Origin: Phenylobacterium hankyongense
GTDB lineage: Bacteria; Pseudomonadota; Alphaproteobacteria; Caulobacterales; Caulobacteraceae
Length of the DNA: 64,000 nt
Reading direction: 5' to 3'
NCBI RefSeq assembly: GCF_003254505.1
Contig: NZ_QFYP01000001.1
Coordinates: forward strand, 1,658,001 to 1,722,000
Below the pieces are notes generated by a model that worked only from the letters and a program-made list of their open reading frames with translations, was not told where the DNA came from and did no database searches. Positions 42,107 to 49,421 of this stretch are shown here, piece after piece. The translations under genes were made by a program, and so were the position numbers. Position 1 is the stretch's first letter. Each line of letters begins with the position of its first letter.

Positions 42107-42300
42107 CTCGCCCTCGGATCGTCGCCCACGAACACCAGCCGCACGACCGAGGCGTCGATCACCTGCTTGCCGGCATGCTCGAAATTCACCGTCACCTTGC
42201 GCCCCGCCACCGATTGCACCTGGCCCAGGCCCCAGTCCTCCTGAGTGGGATGCCGGACCAGGACGCCCGGCTCCAGGAACGGATCGGAAAACGGCCCCAT
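42103..42300 (-). CDS. DUF3553 protein
   Basis: The protein has 65 residues from the ATG at 42300. The family core is LEPGVLVRHPTQEDWGLGQVQSVAGRKVTVNFEHAGKQVID, a small SH3-like beta barrel also seen at the C terminus of UvrD-type helicases. The product may bind nucleic acid or protein. It is translationally coupled to cysQ and divergent from chpT, which is the arrangement I recall from Caulobacter. Confidence 0.85.
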   Translation of the reverse strand: MGPFSDPFLEPGVLVRHPTQEDWGLGQVQSVAGRKVTVNFEHAGKQVIDASVVRLVFVGDDPRAS

Positions 42301-42365
42301 GGGCGGGTCTCTTATGGGGCCTGGGCCGTTTTCCAAAGGCTCAAATCAGCCCAAGGTCGCGCGCC

Positions 42366-43028
42366 ATGACCGATCAGCTTCCCGTCCCCGATGCGCCCGC
42401 CGTCCGCGCGGCCGAACTCGCCGCCTACCTGGCGGCGCGGATGTGCCACGACTTCATCAGCCCGGCGAGCGCCATCGTCTCCGGCCTGGACCTCCTGGAG
42501 GACCCCTCGGCGCAGGACATGCGCGAGGATGCCATGAACCTGATCGGCGCCTCCGCGCGCAAGCTCGCCGACCTGTTGGCGTTCAGCCGCGTGGCGTTCG
42601 GCGCCTCGGCCTCGGCCGAGACCTTCGACGCCCGCGAGCTGGAGAAGCTCGCTCAAGGCGTGTTCGGCCACATGCGCGCCCAGCTCGAATGGGGGGTGGA
42701 GACGCCCGGGGTCAGCAAGCCCGCCGCCCGCGCCCTCCTGAACCTGGCGCAGCTGGCCGGCGGGGCGCTGCCGACCGGCGGCACGGCCCGCGTGCGCTGC
42801 GTGCAGGAAGGCGCCTCCATCGCCATCGCCATCGACGCCACCGGGCCGCGCGCGCGGCTGCGGCCGGAGGTGCTGGCGGGCCTGCGCGGCGAAGCCCTGG
42901 CCGAGGGCCTGCACGGCCACTGGGTGCAGGCCTACTACGTCCACCTGTTCCTGGGCGACGCGGGCGGGCGCGTGTTCGCCGACGTCAACGAGGAGCGGGT
43001 GCTGTTCGCGGCCACGGTTCCCGCCTAG
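42366..43028 (+). CDS. chpT: histidine phosphotransferase ChpT
   Basis: The protein has 220 residues. ChpT relays phosphate from the hybrid kinase CckA to CtrA and CpdR, and so controls the cell cycle in Alphaproteobacteria. The phospho-accepting His is in ARMCHDFISPASAIVSGLDLLED (helix 1), followed by a second helix with KLADLLAFSRVAFGASAS and a C-terminal degenerate ATPase-like domain (LARAL..., GLHGHWVQAYYVHLFLGDAGG) that does not bind ATP. The match to Caulobacter ChpT in the first helix is close. Two chemotaxis-like genes follow on the same strand. Confidence 0.93.
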   Translation: MTDQLPVPDAPAVRAAELAAYLAARMCHDFISPASAIVSGLDLLEDPSAQDMREDAMNLIGASARKLADLLAFSRVAFGASASAETFDARELEKLAQGVFGHMRAQLEWGVETPGVSKPAARALLNLAQLAGGALPTGGTARVRCVQEGASIAIAIDATGPRARLRPEVLAGLRGEALAEGLHGHWVQAYYVHLFLGDAGGRVFADVNEERVLFAATVPA

Positions 43029-43091
43029 AGCGCTACGGGTCCTTAACCATAGGGCGCGACAAAGACTCCCACGGGAAGGGAGCCGCCCAAC

Positions 43092-43457
43092 GTGAAGACC
43101 TGCCTGGTCGTCGACGACAGCCGTGTGATCCGCAAGGTGGCCCGCCGCATCGTGGAGGACCTTGGCTTCGAGGTGGCCGAGGCGGTGGACGGCAACGAGG
43201 CGCTGGCCTGGTGCCGCGCCATGATGCCCCAGGCCATCCTGCTCGACTGGCACATGCCGATGATGGGCGGCCCCGAGTTCCTGCGCCGCCTGCGGGCCGA
43301 GCCCGGCGGCGACCAGCCGAAGGTGATCTTCTGCTCGGTCGAGAACGACCTGGAGCGCATCCGCGAGGCGCTGGACAGCGGCGCCGACGAGTACATCATG
43401 AAACCCTTCGACGGTGAGATCGTGGCGGCCAAGTTCGCCCAGGCGGGCGTGGCGTGA
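43092..43457 (+). CDS. CheY-like single-domain response regulator
   Basis: The protein has 121 residues and consists only of a receiver domain. The acidic pair is in CLVVDDSRVIRKVARRI, the phospho-accepting Asp in AILLDWHMPMMGGPEFL (about residue 53), the Ser/Thr switch in VIFCSVEND and the Lys in IMKPFDG. It has no output domain, so it must act by binding a partner such as a flagellar switch, a kinase or the CheR protein. It overlaps the next gene (GTGA) and follows chpT by 63 bases. Confidence 0.93.
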   Translation: MKTCLVVDDSRVIRKVARRIVEDLGFEVAEAVDGNEALAWCRAMMPQAILLDWHMPMMGGPEFLRRLRAEPGGDQPKVIFCSVENDLERIREALDSGADEYIMKPFDGEIVAAKFAQAGVA

Positions 43458-44275
43458 CGGCCCGCGACTGCGAATTCGTCGCCAGCCTGTGCGCCGCCCG
43501 CGCCGGCCTGCGGGTCGACCCGGCCCGGGCCTATCTGGTGGAGAGCCGACTGGGGCCGGTGGCGCGGCGCGAGGGCTTCGGCTCGGTCGCCGAGCTGCTG
43601 CAGGTGGTGCGCGACCGCGGCGACGAACGCCAGGTCTGGGCGGTGGTCGAGGCCATGGTGCTGCCGGAGACCTCCTTCTTCCGCGACCGCGCCGGCCTCG
43701 AGCAGCTGTGGCGGGAGACCGCGCCGGAGATCGCCCGACGCCGCAACGGCGCGCCGGTGCGCATCTGGAGCGCCGGCTGCGCCTCCGGCCAGGAGGTCTA
43801 CTCCCTGGCCATGCTGCTGGAGGAGGCGGGGCCGGGGGCCCTGAAGGCGGAGCTGTTCGCCTCCGACCTCAGCGAGCGGCTGCTGGAGAAGGCGCAGAGC
43901 GGCCTCTATTCGCAGTTCGAGGTGCAGCGGGGGCTGGCGGCGCGCGAGCTGGTCCGCCACTTCGAGAAGCGCGACGAGATGTTCCTGCTGTCGCGCCGCG
44001 TGCGCCAACACGTGCGCTGGCGCCGCGTGAACCTGATCGACGACTTCTCGCGGCTGGGGCGGTTCGACATCGTGCTCTGCCGCCACGTGCTGGGCTCGCT
44101 GACGGAGCCGGCGCGGGCCCGCGTGCTCGCCGGGCTGGCGGGGGCGCTGGCGCCCGACGGGGTGCTGATGCTGGGCGCAGGCGAGTCCTGGGACGAGGCG
44201 CCGGCTGGCCTTCGCCCGGTGGACGGGCTGCCCGGCGCTTGGTCGTTCAGCCAGGCGGTCCGCGCAGCGGCCTGA
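43454..44275 (+). CDS. cheR: CheR-type protein-glutamate methyltransferase
   Basis: The protein has 273 residues from a GTG that overlaps the cheY-like stop codon. It has a helical N-terminal domain with VESRLGPVARREGFGSVAELL, then PETSFFRDRAGLEQL, and the SAM-binding IWSAGCASGQEVYSLAMLLEE. Further motifs are LFASDLSERLLEKAQSGLYSQFEVQRGL and FDIVLCRHVLGSL, where the expected family form is CRNVLIYF; Asn is replaced by His here. It would methylate receptor glutamates, but no receptor gene is near. Gene order chpT-cheY-cheR is, as I recall, shared with Caulobacter. Confidence 0.9.
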   Translation: MTARDCEFVASLCAARAGLRVDPARAYLVESRLGPVARREGFGSVAELLQVVRDRGDERQVWAVVEAMVLPETSFFRDRAGLEQLWRETAPEIARRRNGAPVRIWSAGCASGQEVYSLAMLLEEAGPGALKAELFASDLSERLLEKAQSGLYSQFEVQRGLAARELVRHFEKRDEMFLLSRRVRQHVRWRRVNLIDDFSRLGRFDIVLCRHVLGSLTEPARARVLAGLAGALAPDGVLMLGAGESWDEAPAGLRPVDGLPGAWSFSQAVRAAA

Positions 44276-44336
44276 TCAGCCTGCGAAATCCCAAAGGTCG
44301 GGAACCCGACCCTTGGGCTGGCGGTTTGCGCCTCTG

Positions 44337-44492
44337 ATGAGCAATCCTCCCGACGAGCCACGATCCTGGCAGGACCCGGAGCCTGAAGGCGACCGTGCGG
44401 TGGCGGAACTGCGCCGGGGGATCGAACGCGTGCGCTCGCGGGTCGCCGACTTCCGTGAAAAGGTCCGGCCGGAGCCACACGGCGAGGCCTGA
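44337..44492 (+). CDS. small charged protein (51 residues), hypothetical
   Basis: A 51-residue frame starts MSNPPDEPRSWQDPEPEGDR and continues as a charged helix (AVAELRRGIERVRSRVADFREKV). It lies between cheR and a bidirectional terminator on the same strand. No clear ribosome binding site is seen, and I know no function. The amphipathic helix and position before the terminator are the only support. Confidence 0.4.
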   Translation: MSNPPDEPRSWQDPEPEGDRAVAELRRGIERVRSRVADFREKVRPEPHGEA

Positions 44493-44524
44493 GCCGTCTG
44501 CTCCCGCAAGGCTCCAGGCATGCA

Positions 44525-44557
44525 AAAGCCCCGCCGCCAACCTGGCGACGGGGCTTT
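44525..44557. terminator. bidirectional terminator between cheR side and entericidin gene
   Basis: AAAGCCCCG (44525-44533) pairs with CGGGGCTTT (44549-44557), continuing inward through CGCCA/TGGCG. A and T runs flank the stem, so it works in both directions. Confidence 0.75.
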
Positions 44558-44575
44558 GCTGTATCCAGCCGTTGA

Positions 44576-44713
44576 CTAGTGCTTGGCGTCTTCGGCCGTG
44601 CTGGTGACCGCATGACCGGCGGCCGTCACGTCCTTGCCCGCACCGGACATGGTGTTGCAGGCGGCCACGGCGACGCTGGCGGCAAGGACCGCCATGAGGA
44701 CAACTTTGCGCAT
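44576..44713 (-). CDS. ecnB: entericidin-family small lipoprotein
   Basis: The protein has 45 residues behind GGGAGATATCA. The chain is MRKVVLMAVLAASVAVAAC as signal with lipobox VAAC, then NTMSGAGKDVTAAGHAVTSTAED, the usual entericidin body. Entericidins are small membrane lipoproteins induced in stationary phase and by stress. A perfect EcfG promoter (GGAAC-N16-CGTT) lies 36 bases upstream, inside the 3' end of the kinase gene, so the general stress response should drive it independently of the nepR-ecfG-kinase transcript. Confidence 0.88.
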   Translation of the reverse strand: MRKVVLMAVLAASVAVAACNTMSGAGKDVTAAGHAVTSTAEDAKH

Positions 44714-44748
44714 TGATATCTCCCGGGAGTTTGAACTCGCGGTTGCAT

Positions 44749-44773
44749 AACGATCACGCTGCAGCTTGGTTCC
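44749..44773 (-). promoter_or_regulatory. EcfG promoter for the entericidin gene
   Basis: Minus-strand GGAAC-N16-CGTT, an exact consensus. The -10 element ends about 36 bases before the entericidin start codon. Confidence 0.85.
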
Positions 44774-46472
44774 CGGCCGCAGGCGGAATGGCGTCGGCCG
44801 AGGGCGTCGGGAAGATCAGCCGCGCGGTGATCCCGCCGCTGGCGTTGCGGATCATCTCCACCTGGCCGCGCAGCTGGCGGGCGAAGGCGGTCATCAGGGT
44901 GCGCCCGACCCCGGAGGCGATCAGCGACTGTTCCGAAGCCTTGCCGTCGTCGCTGATCTCCAGCCGCGCCTGTTCGCCGTTGACGTGGAAGGTCACCGTC
45001 AGCACCCCGCCGCGGTCGGCGAAAGCGTGCTTCTGGGCGTTGGTGATCGCCTCCACCGCGAACAGGGCGAGCGGCGCCAGGCGATCGGGGTCGATCACCA
45101 GGGCGTCCACCGAGATCTCGGTGCGCACCGCTGGACCGTGCAGCATCTCGCCGGCCACCAGCTGGGCGGTCAGCTCCTCGAGGAACGGCCGCAAGTCGAC
45201 GCGTTTCAGGTCCGGCCCCTGGTAGAGGGCGCGGTAGATCAGCGCCAGCGCGGTGATCCGCTGGCGGGTGTCCGACATCGCCGCCCGCGCCGCCGGGTCG
45301 GAGAGCGCCCGCTGCTGCATGTTCAGCAGGCTGGAGATGACCTGCAGGTTGTTCTTCACCCGGTGGTGGATCTCGCGCATCAGCGCGTCCTTCTGGGCCA
45401 GCGAGTCCCGCAGGGAGGCGTCGCGCCCGACGATGGCGTCGGCCATGTCCTCCAGGGTCTCCGCCAGCTCGCGGATCTCCGGCGGCATCTGTTCGGCCTG
45501 CACCGGGCGCACGCTGAGCCGGCCCTTGGCGTAGAGCGCGGCGATGCGTTGCAGATAGGCGATCCAGCGGACCACCACCCGCTCGGCGACCACGGTCACG
45601 GCGGCCAACGCCAGAACGAAGGACAGCAGCGGGAAGAGGATGGCGGTCAGCGGGTTCAGCCGCGCCCACGACAAGAGCCCGGGCGAGGCGGCGGAGAGCA
45701 CCACATAGACGTCGTCGCCGATCACCGGGGCGGCGGAATAGACCCGGCGCTCGCCGCGCACGTCGCGGCCGTACCAGACCAGCGAGCCCTGGGCGTGGGT
45801 CCGGGCCCGCCAGCCCGCGGGAAGCGCGGGGAAGGCCTGGGGGTTGGTGGTGTTGATGAAGTGGCCCGCACGGTCGACCAGCGCCACCTCCGCCCGCTTC
45901 GGCAGCGAGGGGTCGTTGAGCGAAGGCTGCAGGCTGGCCAGCGGGATGACCGCCGAGAAGGCGCCGTCGAAGTTGCCGTCGGGGGCGGCGGCGCGCGCGG
46001 CCGCCAGGACCGCCGGCTCGTGGGCGTAGGTCGATCCGGCCTCGCGGGTGACCACCAGCGGGTCGCCGGCCGCCAGCCGCTGGAACCAGACGCGCTGGCG
46101 GCGGACGGGATCGGCGGGCACGTCGGCGGCGGCGCAGGCGACCCGGCCGCTGCGGTCGAAGCGGATCAGGTTGGCGTAGCCCGGCACGCGGTGGGTGACC
46201 TGCGCCAGCCGCTGCGCGCACTGGAAGCCGATGGAGCCCGGCGCCAGGGTCTGCAGCAGGATCTCCGCGCCTTCCAGCCGGGCGCGCGCGGCCGCAGCGC
46301 TGCGTTGCGCGCTGAAGCCCAGGTTCGCGCTCAGCGCCACCCCTTCGCGGTGGAAGGCGATGGCCGACTGCACGACGCCGAGCATCAGCACCGGCAGCAG
46401 CGCCGCCGCCAGGGCCGCGGTCAGCCGGACCCTGATCGTGCTCAATGAGCCCCAGAGGTGGCCGTTCATCAC
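44754..46472 (-). CDS. phyK: membrane sensor histidine kinase of the HisKA_2 family (PhyK-type)
   Basis: The protein has 572 residues. TM1 is at about 16-40, a periplasmic sensor domain of about 230 residues (two Cys, dCache-like in size), TM2 at about 273-296, then a HAMP-like helix and HisKA_2 with LMREIHHRVKNNLQVISSLLNMQQ (phospho-accepting His370). The ATPase domain has ALFAVEAITNAQKHAF and ISDDGK but the usual DxGxG is partly altered. PhyK kinases phosphorylate PhyR, which then releases EcfG from NepR. It starts 16 bases after ecfG and probably shares the nepR-ecfG transcript. The name phyK is given by family and position, not by proof. Confidence 0.85.
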   Translation of the reverse strand: MMNGHLWGSLSTIRVRLTAALAAALLPVLMLGVVQSAIAFHREGVALSANLGFSAQRSAAAARARLEGAEILLQTLAPGSIGFQCAQRLAQVTHRVPGYANLIRFDRSGRVACAAADVPADPVRRQRVWFQRLAAGDPLVVTREAGSTYAHEPAVLAAARAAAPDGNFDGAFSAVIPLASLQPSLNDPSLPKRAEVALVDRAGHFINTTNPQAFPALPAGWRARTHAQGSLVWYGRDVRGERRVYSAAPVIGDDVYVVLSAASPGLLSWARLNPLTAILFPLLSFVLALAAVTVVAERVVVRWIAYLQRIAALYAKGRLSVRPVQAEQMPPEIRELAETLEDMADAIVGRDASLRDSLAQKDALMREIHHRVKNNLQVISSLLNMQQRALSDPAARAAMSDTRQRITALALIYRALYQGPDLKRVDLRPFLEELTAQLVAGEMLHGPAVRTEISVDALVIDPDRLAPLALFAVEAITNAQKHAFADRGGVLTVTFHVNGEQARLEISDDGKASEQSLIASGVGRTLMTAFARQLRGQVEMIRNASGGITARLIFPTPSADAIPPAAGNQAAA

Positions 46473-46488
46473 AGGCCGGATTCCGTCC

Positions 46489-47091
46489 TCAACGGACGGT
46501 GCTTAGGCGCTCCGCGTCGGCCAGGATAGCCCGCATGGCGTCTCCAGCAGACGCGCCGTCGCGATCGTAATTCCCCTCGTCGAGGATGGCGTGCAGGGCG
46601 CGGCGCGCGCGGCTGACCCGGCTCTTCACCGTGCCGACGGCGCAGTTGCAGATCTCCGCGGCCTCCTCGTAGGCGAACCCGCCGGCGCCCACCAGGATCA
46701 GCGCTTCGCGCTGCTCGGCCGGCAGCATGGCCAGGCCCAGACGGAGTTCGTCCAGCGCCACCGGCGCTTCCGGATCGTCCACCGCCACCAGGGTCCGCTC
46801 GGCGGCTTCCTGGTCGAGCTGGCTCTGGCGCCACGAGCGGCGCTTCTCCGAATAGAACTGATTGCGCAGGATCATGAAGGTCCAGGCCTTCATGTTGGTG
46901 CCCATCTGGAAGCTGTTGCGGGCGTCCCACGCCTTCATCATCGCGTCCTGCGCCAGGTCGTCGGCCGCGGCCGGATCGCCGCACAGGGTGCGGGCGAACG
47001 CCCGCAGGTGCGGGATCAACTGGACGAGCTCACGCTTGAAGGCTTCGTCGTTCGCGCCGTCTCGCGGCGGCTTCGCGTCGGGCGGCGCCAT
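46489..47091 (-). CDS. ecfG: ECF sigma factor of the general stress response (EcfG)
   Basis: The protein has 200 residues. Sigma region 2 is FARTLCGDPAAADDLAQDAMMKAWDARNSFQMGTNMKAWTFMILRNQFYSEKRR, and region 4 is LGLAMLPAEQREALILVGAGGFAYEEAAEICNCAVGTVKSRVSRARRAL, both typical of ECF15 (EcfG). It directs RNA polymerase to GGAAC-N16/17-CGTT promoters, many of which are visible in this window. It is held inactive by NepR and freed by phosphorylated PhyR. Its start overlaps the nepR stop by one base (TGATG). An EcfG promoter in front of nepR shows positive autoregulation. Confidence 0.95.
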   Translation of the reverse strand: MAPPDAKPPRDGANDEAFKRELVQLIPHLRAFARTLCGDPAAADDLAQDAMMKAWDARNSFQMGTNMKAWTFMILRNQFYSEKRRSWRQSQLDQEAAERTLVAVDDPEAPVALDELRLGLAMLPAEQREALILVGAGGFAYEEAAEICNCAVGTVKSRVSRARRALHAILDEGNYDRDGASAGDAMRAILADAERLSTVR

Positions 47092-47279
47092 CAGCCCTTC
47101 TCCGACGAACGGCTGTCGGCTCGCCGAAGGATATCCAGGAACTCGTCGGGAACGTCCTCGTTCACCACCTCGTCGAACATCTGGCGCAGGCGCACGCCGA
47201 TGGCCTGCTGACGCAGGCGGGCCTCGTCCATCGCGGCGGAAGATTTCCGCCGGTCCTCTGAAGGTCTTTGTTCGATCAT
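47091..47279 (-). CDS. nepR: anti-sigma factor NepR
   Basis: The protein has 62 residues from the ATG at 47279. The core RQQAIGVRLRQMFDEVVNEDVPDEFLDILRRAD holds the two helices that clamp EcfG or the sigma-like domain of PhyR. A longer open frame to 47378 exists, but an EcfG promoter (47338-47362) lies inside that extension, and NepR proteins are about 60 residues, so the shorter form is right. It is translationally coupled to ecfG. Confidence 0.93.
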   Translation of the reverse strand: MIEQRPSEDRRKSSAAMDEARLRQQAIGVRLRQMFDEVVNEDVPDEFLDILRRADSRSSEKG

Positions 47280-47337
47280 GTCGCCGGCGCTCCGCTCTCG
47301 CGGCGGCCGCCCCCTCTTTGCATTCTCGTCAGCGGTC

Positions 47338-47362
47338 AACGCCCCGCTCCGCATGAGGTTCC
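47338..47362 (-). promoter_or_regulatory. EcfG promoter for nepR-ecfG-phyK
   Basis: Minus-strand GGAAC-N16-CGTT, exact. The -10 element ends about 58 bases before the nepR start. It gives EcfG autoregulation. Confidence 0.88.
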
Positions 47363-47401
47363 CAAAAGCTGCCGGCAAGATGCGGAAAACTTCTCAATTT
47401 G

Positions 47402-47426
47402 GGAACAAGTTCCCTCCGGTGACGTT
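47402..47426 (+). promoter_or_regulatory. EcfG promoter for phyR
   Basis: Plus-strand GGAAC-N16-CGTT, exact. The -10 element lies about 84 bases before the phyR TTG. It is divergent from the nepR promoter 40 bases away. Confidence 0.88.
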
Positions 47427-47510
47427 TTGGCACCATGATGGCGCCTTGTCGGGGGGATACGCCTCCCTGACGACGGCTGCCACGTATTGTTTCCATGGGA
47501 GGGGTCACCC

Positions 47511-48314
47511 TTGAGTCTTCTAGCCCGACTGGCGCCTCATCTTCCGTATGTGCGTCGTTACGCGCGCGCCCTGACTGGCGACCAGACGACCGGCGACCAT
47601 TACGTCCGGGTGGCCCTCGAAGCGCTGGCGGCCGGCGAGCGGGTGCTGGAGGCCAACCTCACCCCCCGCGTGGCGCTCTACCACGTGTTCCACGCCATCT
47701 GGTGCACCTCCGGCGCGCAGCTGGAAAGCCCGCAGGACGACGACAGCCTGGCCACCGACGACACCACGCGGCGGCTGATGCGCATCGCGCCGCGGTCGCG
47801 TCAGGCCTTCCTGCTGACCGCGCTTGAAGGGTTCACCCCCTCCGAGGCGGCGCAGATCCTCGGCACCGACTTCTCCGAGGTCGAGCAGCTGATCGCCGAA
47901 GCCCAGTCCGAGATCGACGCCGAACTGGCCACCGACGTGCTGATCATCGAGGACGAGCCGGTGATCGCCGCCGACATCGAGGCGCTGGTCAAGGAACTCG
48001 GCCATACGGTCGTCGACATCGCCGCCACCCGCACCGAGGCGGTGGACGCCGTCGCCCGCAAGACCCCCGGCCTGGTGCTGGCCGACATCCAGCTGGCCGA
48101 CGGCTCCTCCGGCATAGACGCGGTGAAGGACATCCTGGCGCGCTTCGACGTGCCGGTGATCTTCATCACCGCCTTCCCCGAGCGGCTGCTGACCGGCGAA
48201 CGGCCGGAGCCCACCTTCCTGATCACCAAGCCCTTCCAGCCGGAAACGGTGAAGGCGGCGATCGGCCAGGCGCTGTTCTTCCACCCGCGCAAGGCCAACA
48301 AGCAGGCCGCCTGA
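47511..48314 (+). CDS. phyR: anti-anti-sigma response regulator PhyR
   Basis: The protein has 267 residues from a TTG behind GGGAGGGGTCACCC; this start gives the conserved [25 protein letters not shown]. Residues 1-125 mimic sigma regions 2 and 4 ([28 protein letters not shown]), and residues 140-260 form a receiver with [18 protein letters not shown], phospho-accepting Asp192 in [16 protein letters not shown], and the switch ITAFPERLL plus Lys in ITKPFQP. When phosphorylated, the sigma-like part binds NepR and frees EcfG. It is divergent from nepR. Confidence 0.96.
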   Translation: MSLLARLAPHLPYVRRYARALTGDQTTGDHYVRVALEALAAGERVLEANLTPRVALYHVFHAIWCTSGAQLESPQDDDSLATDDTTRRLMRIAPRSRQAFLLTALEGFTPSEAAQILGTDFSEVEQLIAEAQSEIDAELATDVLIIEDEPVIAADIEALVKELGHTVVDIAATRTEAVDAVARKTPGLVLADIQLADGSSGIDAVKDILARFDVPVIFITAFPERLLTGERPEPTFLITKPFQPETVKAAIGQALFFHPRKANKQAA

Positions 48315-48317
48315 GCC

Positions 48318-48342
48318 GGAACGGCCGAGCTCCGCGTACGTT
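48318..48342 (+). promoter_or_regulatory. EcfG promoter for the first DUF1328 gene
   Basis: Plus-strand GGAAC-N16-CGTT, exact, four bases after the phyR stop codon. The expected transcription start (about 48349) lies directly at the foot of an 11-bp hairpin. Confidence 0.85.
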
Positions 48343-48350
48343 GAATTCGA

Positions 48351-48383
48351 AGGGCCCCGCAGGCTGCGGGGCCCTTTGTCTTT
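48351..48383 (+). terminator. hairpin between phyR and DUF1328 gene (terminator or 5' mRNA cap structure)
   Basis: AGGGCCCCGCA (48351-48361) pairs perfectly with TGCGGGGCCCT (48365-48375), followed by TTGTCTTT. It fits a phyR terminator, but it lies downstream of the 48318 promoter and would form the very 5' end of the DUF1328 transcript. Confidence 0.65.
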
Positions 48384-48396
48384 GAGGAGAGTGCGC

Positions 48397-48570
48397 ATGC
48401 TCGGTTGGGCGCTGGTGTTTGCGGTGCTGGCGATCGTCGCCGGCTTCCTGGGCTTCTTCAGCCTGGCGGGCCTGGCGGCGACCATCGCCAAGGTGCTGTT
48501 CGTGGTGTTCCTGGTGCTGCTGGTGGTGAACTTCATCGTCCGCGCGGTCCGCGGACAGTCGGTGGTCTAG
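48397..48570 (+). CDS. DUF1328 (YtjA-like) small membrane protein, copy 1
   Basis: The protein has 57 residues behind GAGGAGAGTGCGC. The sequence [53 protein letters not shown] has two membrane helices and is the standard DUF1328 protein. These small proteins are widespread stress-induced inner-membrane proteins of unknown function. An EcfG promoter precedes it. A second copy lies at 52649-52822. Confidence 0.9.
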   Translation: MLGWALVFAVLAIVAGFLGFFSLAGLAATIAKVLFVVFLVLLVVNFIVRAVRGQSVV

Positions 48571-48585
48571 AGCCCCGACACAGCG

Positions 48586-48609
48586 ACGGCGGCCCCGCGG
48601 GGCCGCCGT
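48586..48609. terminator. bidirectional terminator, 11-bp perfect stem
   Basis: ACGGCGGCCCC pairs with GGGGCCGCCGT around a GC dinucleotide, followed by TCTCT on the plus strand. It lies between the convergent DUF1328 gene and the 48635 gene. Confidence 0.7.
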
Positions 48610-48634
48610 TCTCTATTGCGCAGGTCCGGGCCGT

Positions 48635-48943
48635 CTATTGGCCGGGATTGCTGGGGTTGCCGCCGTTCTTCGGCGCCAGCGGCGCGCCTTGCTGGTAGTT
48701 CTGGCGGTCGGCGGCGCCGGGCGCAGGAGCATTGAACTGGGGCGCGCCCGCCCTGGGCCTTCCATTGTCGGAATTGGCGCGGCTGAAGTCGCCGGACTTC
48801 CAGGTGTAGGCGGCCAGGAAGCCGAGCACGACCAGCAGCAGGCTGAACAGCAGCACCCACAGGACGGGACGGCCGAGCCGGCCTTGCCGGGCGCGCGTGG
48901 CCCCCAGGGTCGGCCGGGCGGTGGTGCGCGTGGAAAGCGCCAT
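48635..48943 (-). CDS. single-pass membrane protein with Asn/Gln/Pro-rich tail
   Basis: The protein has 102 residues: a basic N terminus (TRTTARPTLGATRARQGRLGR), one membrane helix (about residues 27-46), then a polar tail rich in Asn, Gln, Pro and Gly. I do not recognise the family. It follows the next gene (48955-49164) after 11 bases on the same strand and should share its EcfG-dependent transcript. Confidence 0.65.
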   Translation of the reverse strand: MALSTRTTARPTLGATRARQGRLGRPVLWVLLFSLLLVVLGFLAAYTWKSGDFSRANSDNGRPRAGAPQFNAPAPGAADRQNYQQGAPLAPKNGGNPSNPGQ

Positions 48944-48954
48944 GCGAAGGCTCC

Positions 48955-49164
48955 TTACTCAGACGGGAAATAGCTGAACGGGCCGGTGGCGGGCGCCGCC
49001 GACACCGGTGCGTGCGGATGGGTCATGGATCCGATCAGGCCGCTGACCATGGCCATCGCCAGCACCGTGCAGACCACCATCAGCCGCCGGCGGCTGACCT
49101 GTTGGCGGTGGCTGGGCGTCTTCATCAACGTGAAACCGCCCCGCGGCGCATAGAAGCCACGCAT
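48955..49164 (-). CDS. small exported or membrane protein under EcfG control
   Basis: The protein has 69 residues behind GGGAGGGCCCGGTC. A basic stretch (HRQQVSRRRL) precedes one hydrophobic helix (about residues 29-46, VVCTVLAMAMVSGLIGS), followed by a short tail (HPHAPVSAAPATGPFSYFPSE). It is either a signal-anchored protein or a short secreted peptide. The EcfG promoter at 49214-49239 lies 50 bases upstream. No family is recognised. Confidence 0.65.
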   Translation of the reverse strand: MRGFYAPRGGFTLMKTPSHRQQVSRRRLMVVCTVLAMAMVSGLIGSMTHPHAPVSAAPATGPFSYFPSE

Positions 49165-49213
49165 GACCGGGCCCTCCCTGGCGGCGCGGGCCTGGAGCGC
49201 CCGCTTCGGAGGT

Positions 49214-49239
49214 AACGCGTCCGGCGCGACCGCCGTTCC
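49214..49239 (-). promoter_or_regulatory. EcfG promoter for the 49164/48943 gene pair
   Basis: Minus-strand GGAAC-N17-CGTT, exact. The -10 element ends about 50 bases before the start codon at 49164. Confidence 0.82.
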
Positions 49240-49392
49240 GCGAGGGCCGCGGAAAACGGTTAAGCTTTGAAATATCGTTGCCTTTTCAATGGTCTCGGGG
49301 TGAGGTGGCCGGGCCTGCGCGACCGGCGCCGGCGCTCCGCGGCGGGGCGGCGCCGGCGTGTGAAAAAAATTCTGGATTCTTCGCCGTCGGCC

Positions 49393-49417
49393 GGAACGGT
49401 TCCTGGGGGCGGGTGTT
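49393..49417 (+). promoter_or_regulatory. near-consensus EcfG promoter for a small RNA
   Basis: Plus-strand GGAAC-N16-TGTT: a perfect -35 and three of four -10 bases at the correct spacing. It has no open reading frame with a ribosome binding site downstream, but a structured segment ending in a terminator. Confidence 0.65.
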
Positions 49418-49421
49418 TAAG

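Noticed and set aside
43454-44275. Chemotaxis operon
   Set aside because: Only a CheY-like and a CheR-like gene are present, with no CheA, CheW, CheB or receptor; they seem linked to chpT rather than to a full chemotaxis system.
49321-49375. terminator near GCGCCGGCG ... CGCCGGCG with a run of A
   Set aside because: On the strand where the run would read as T, it lies before the hairpin, not after it.
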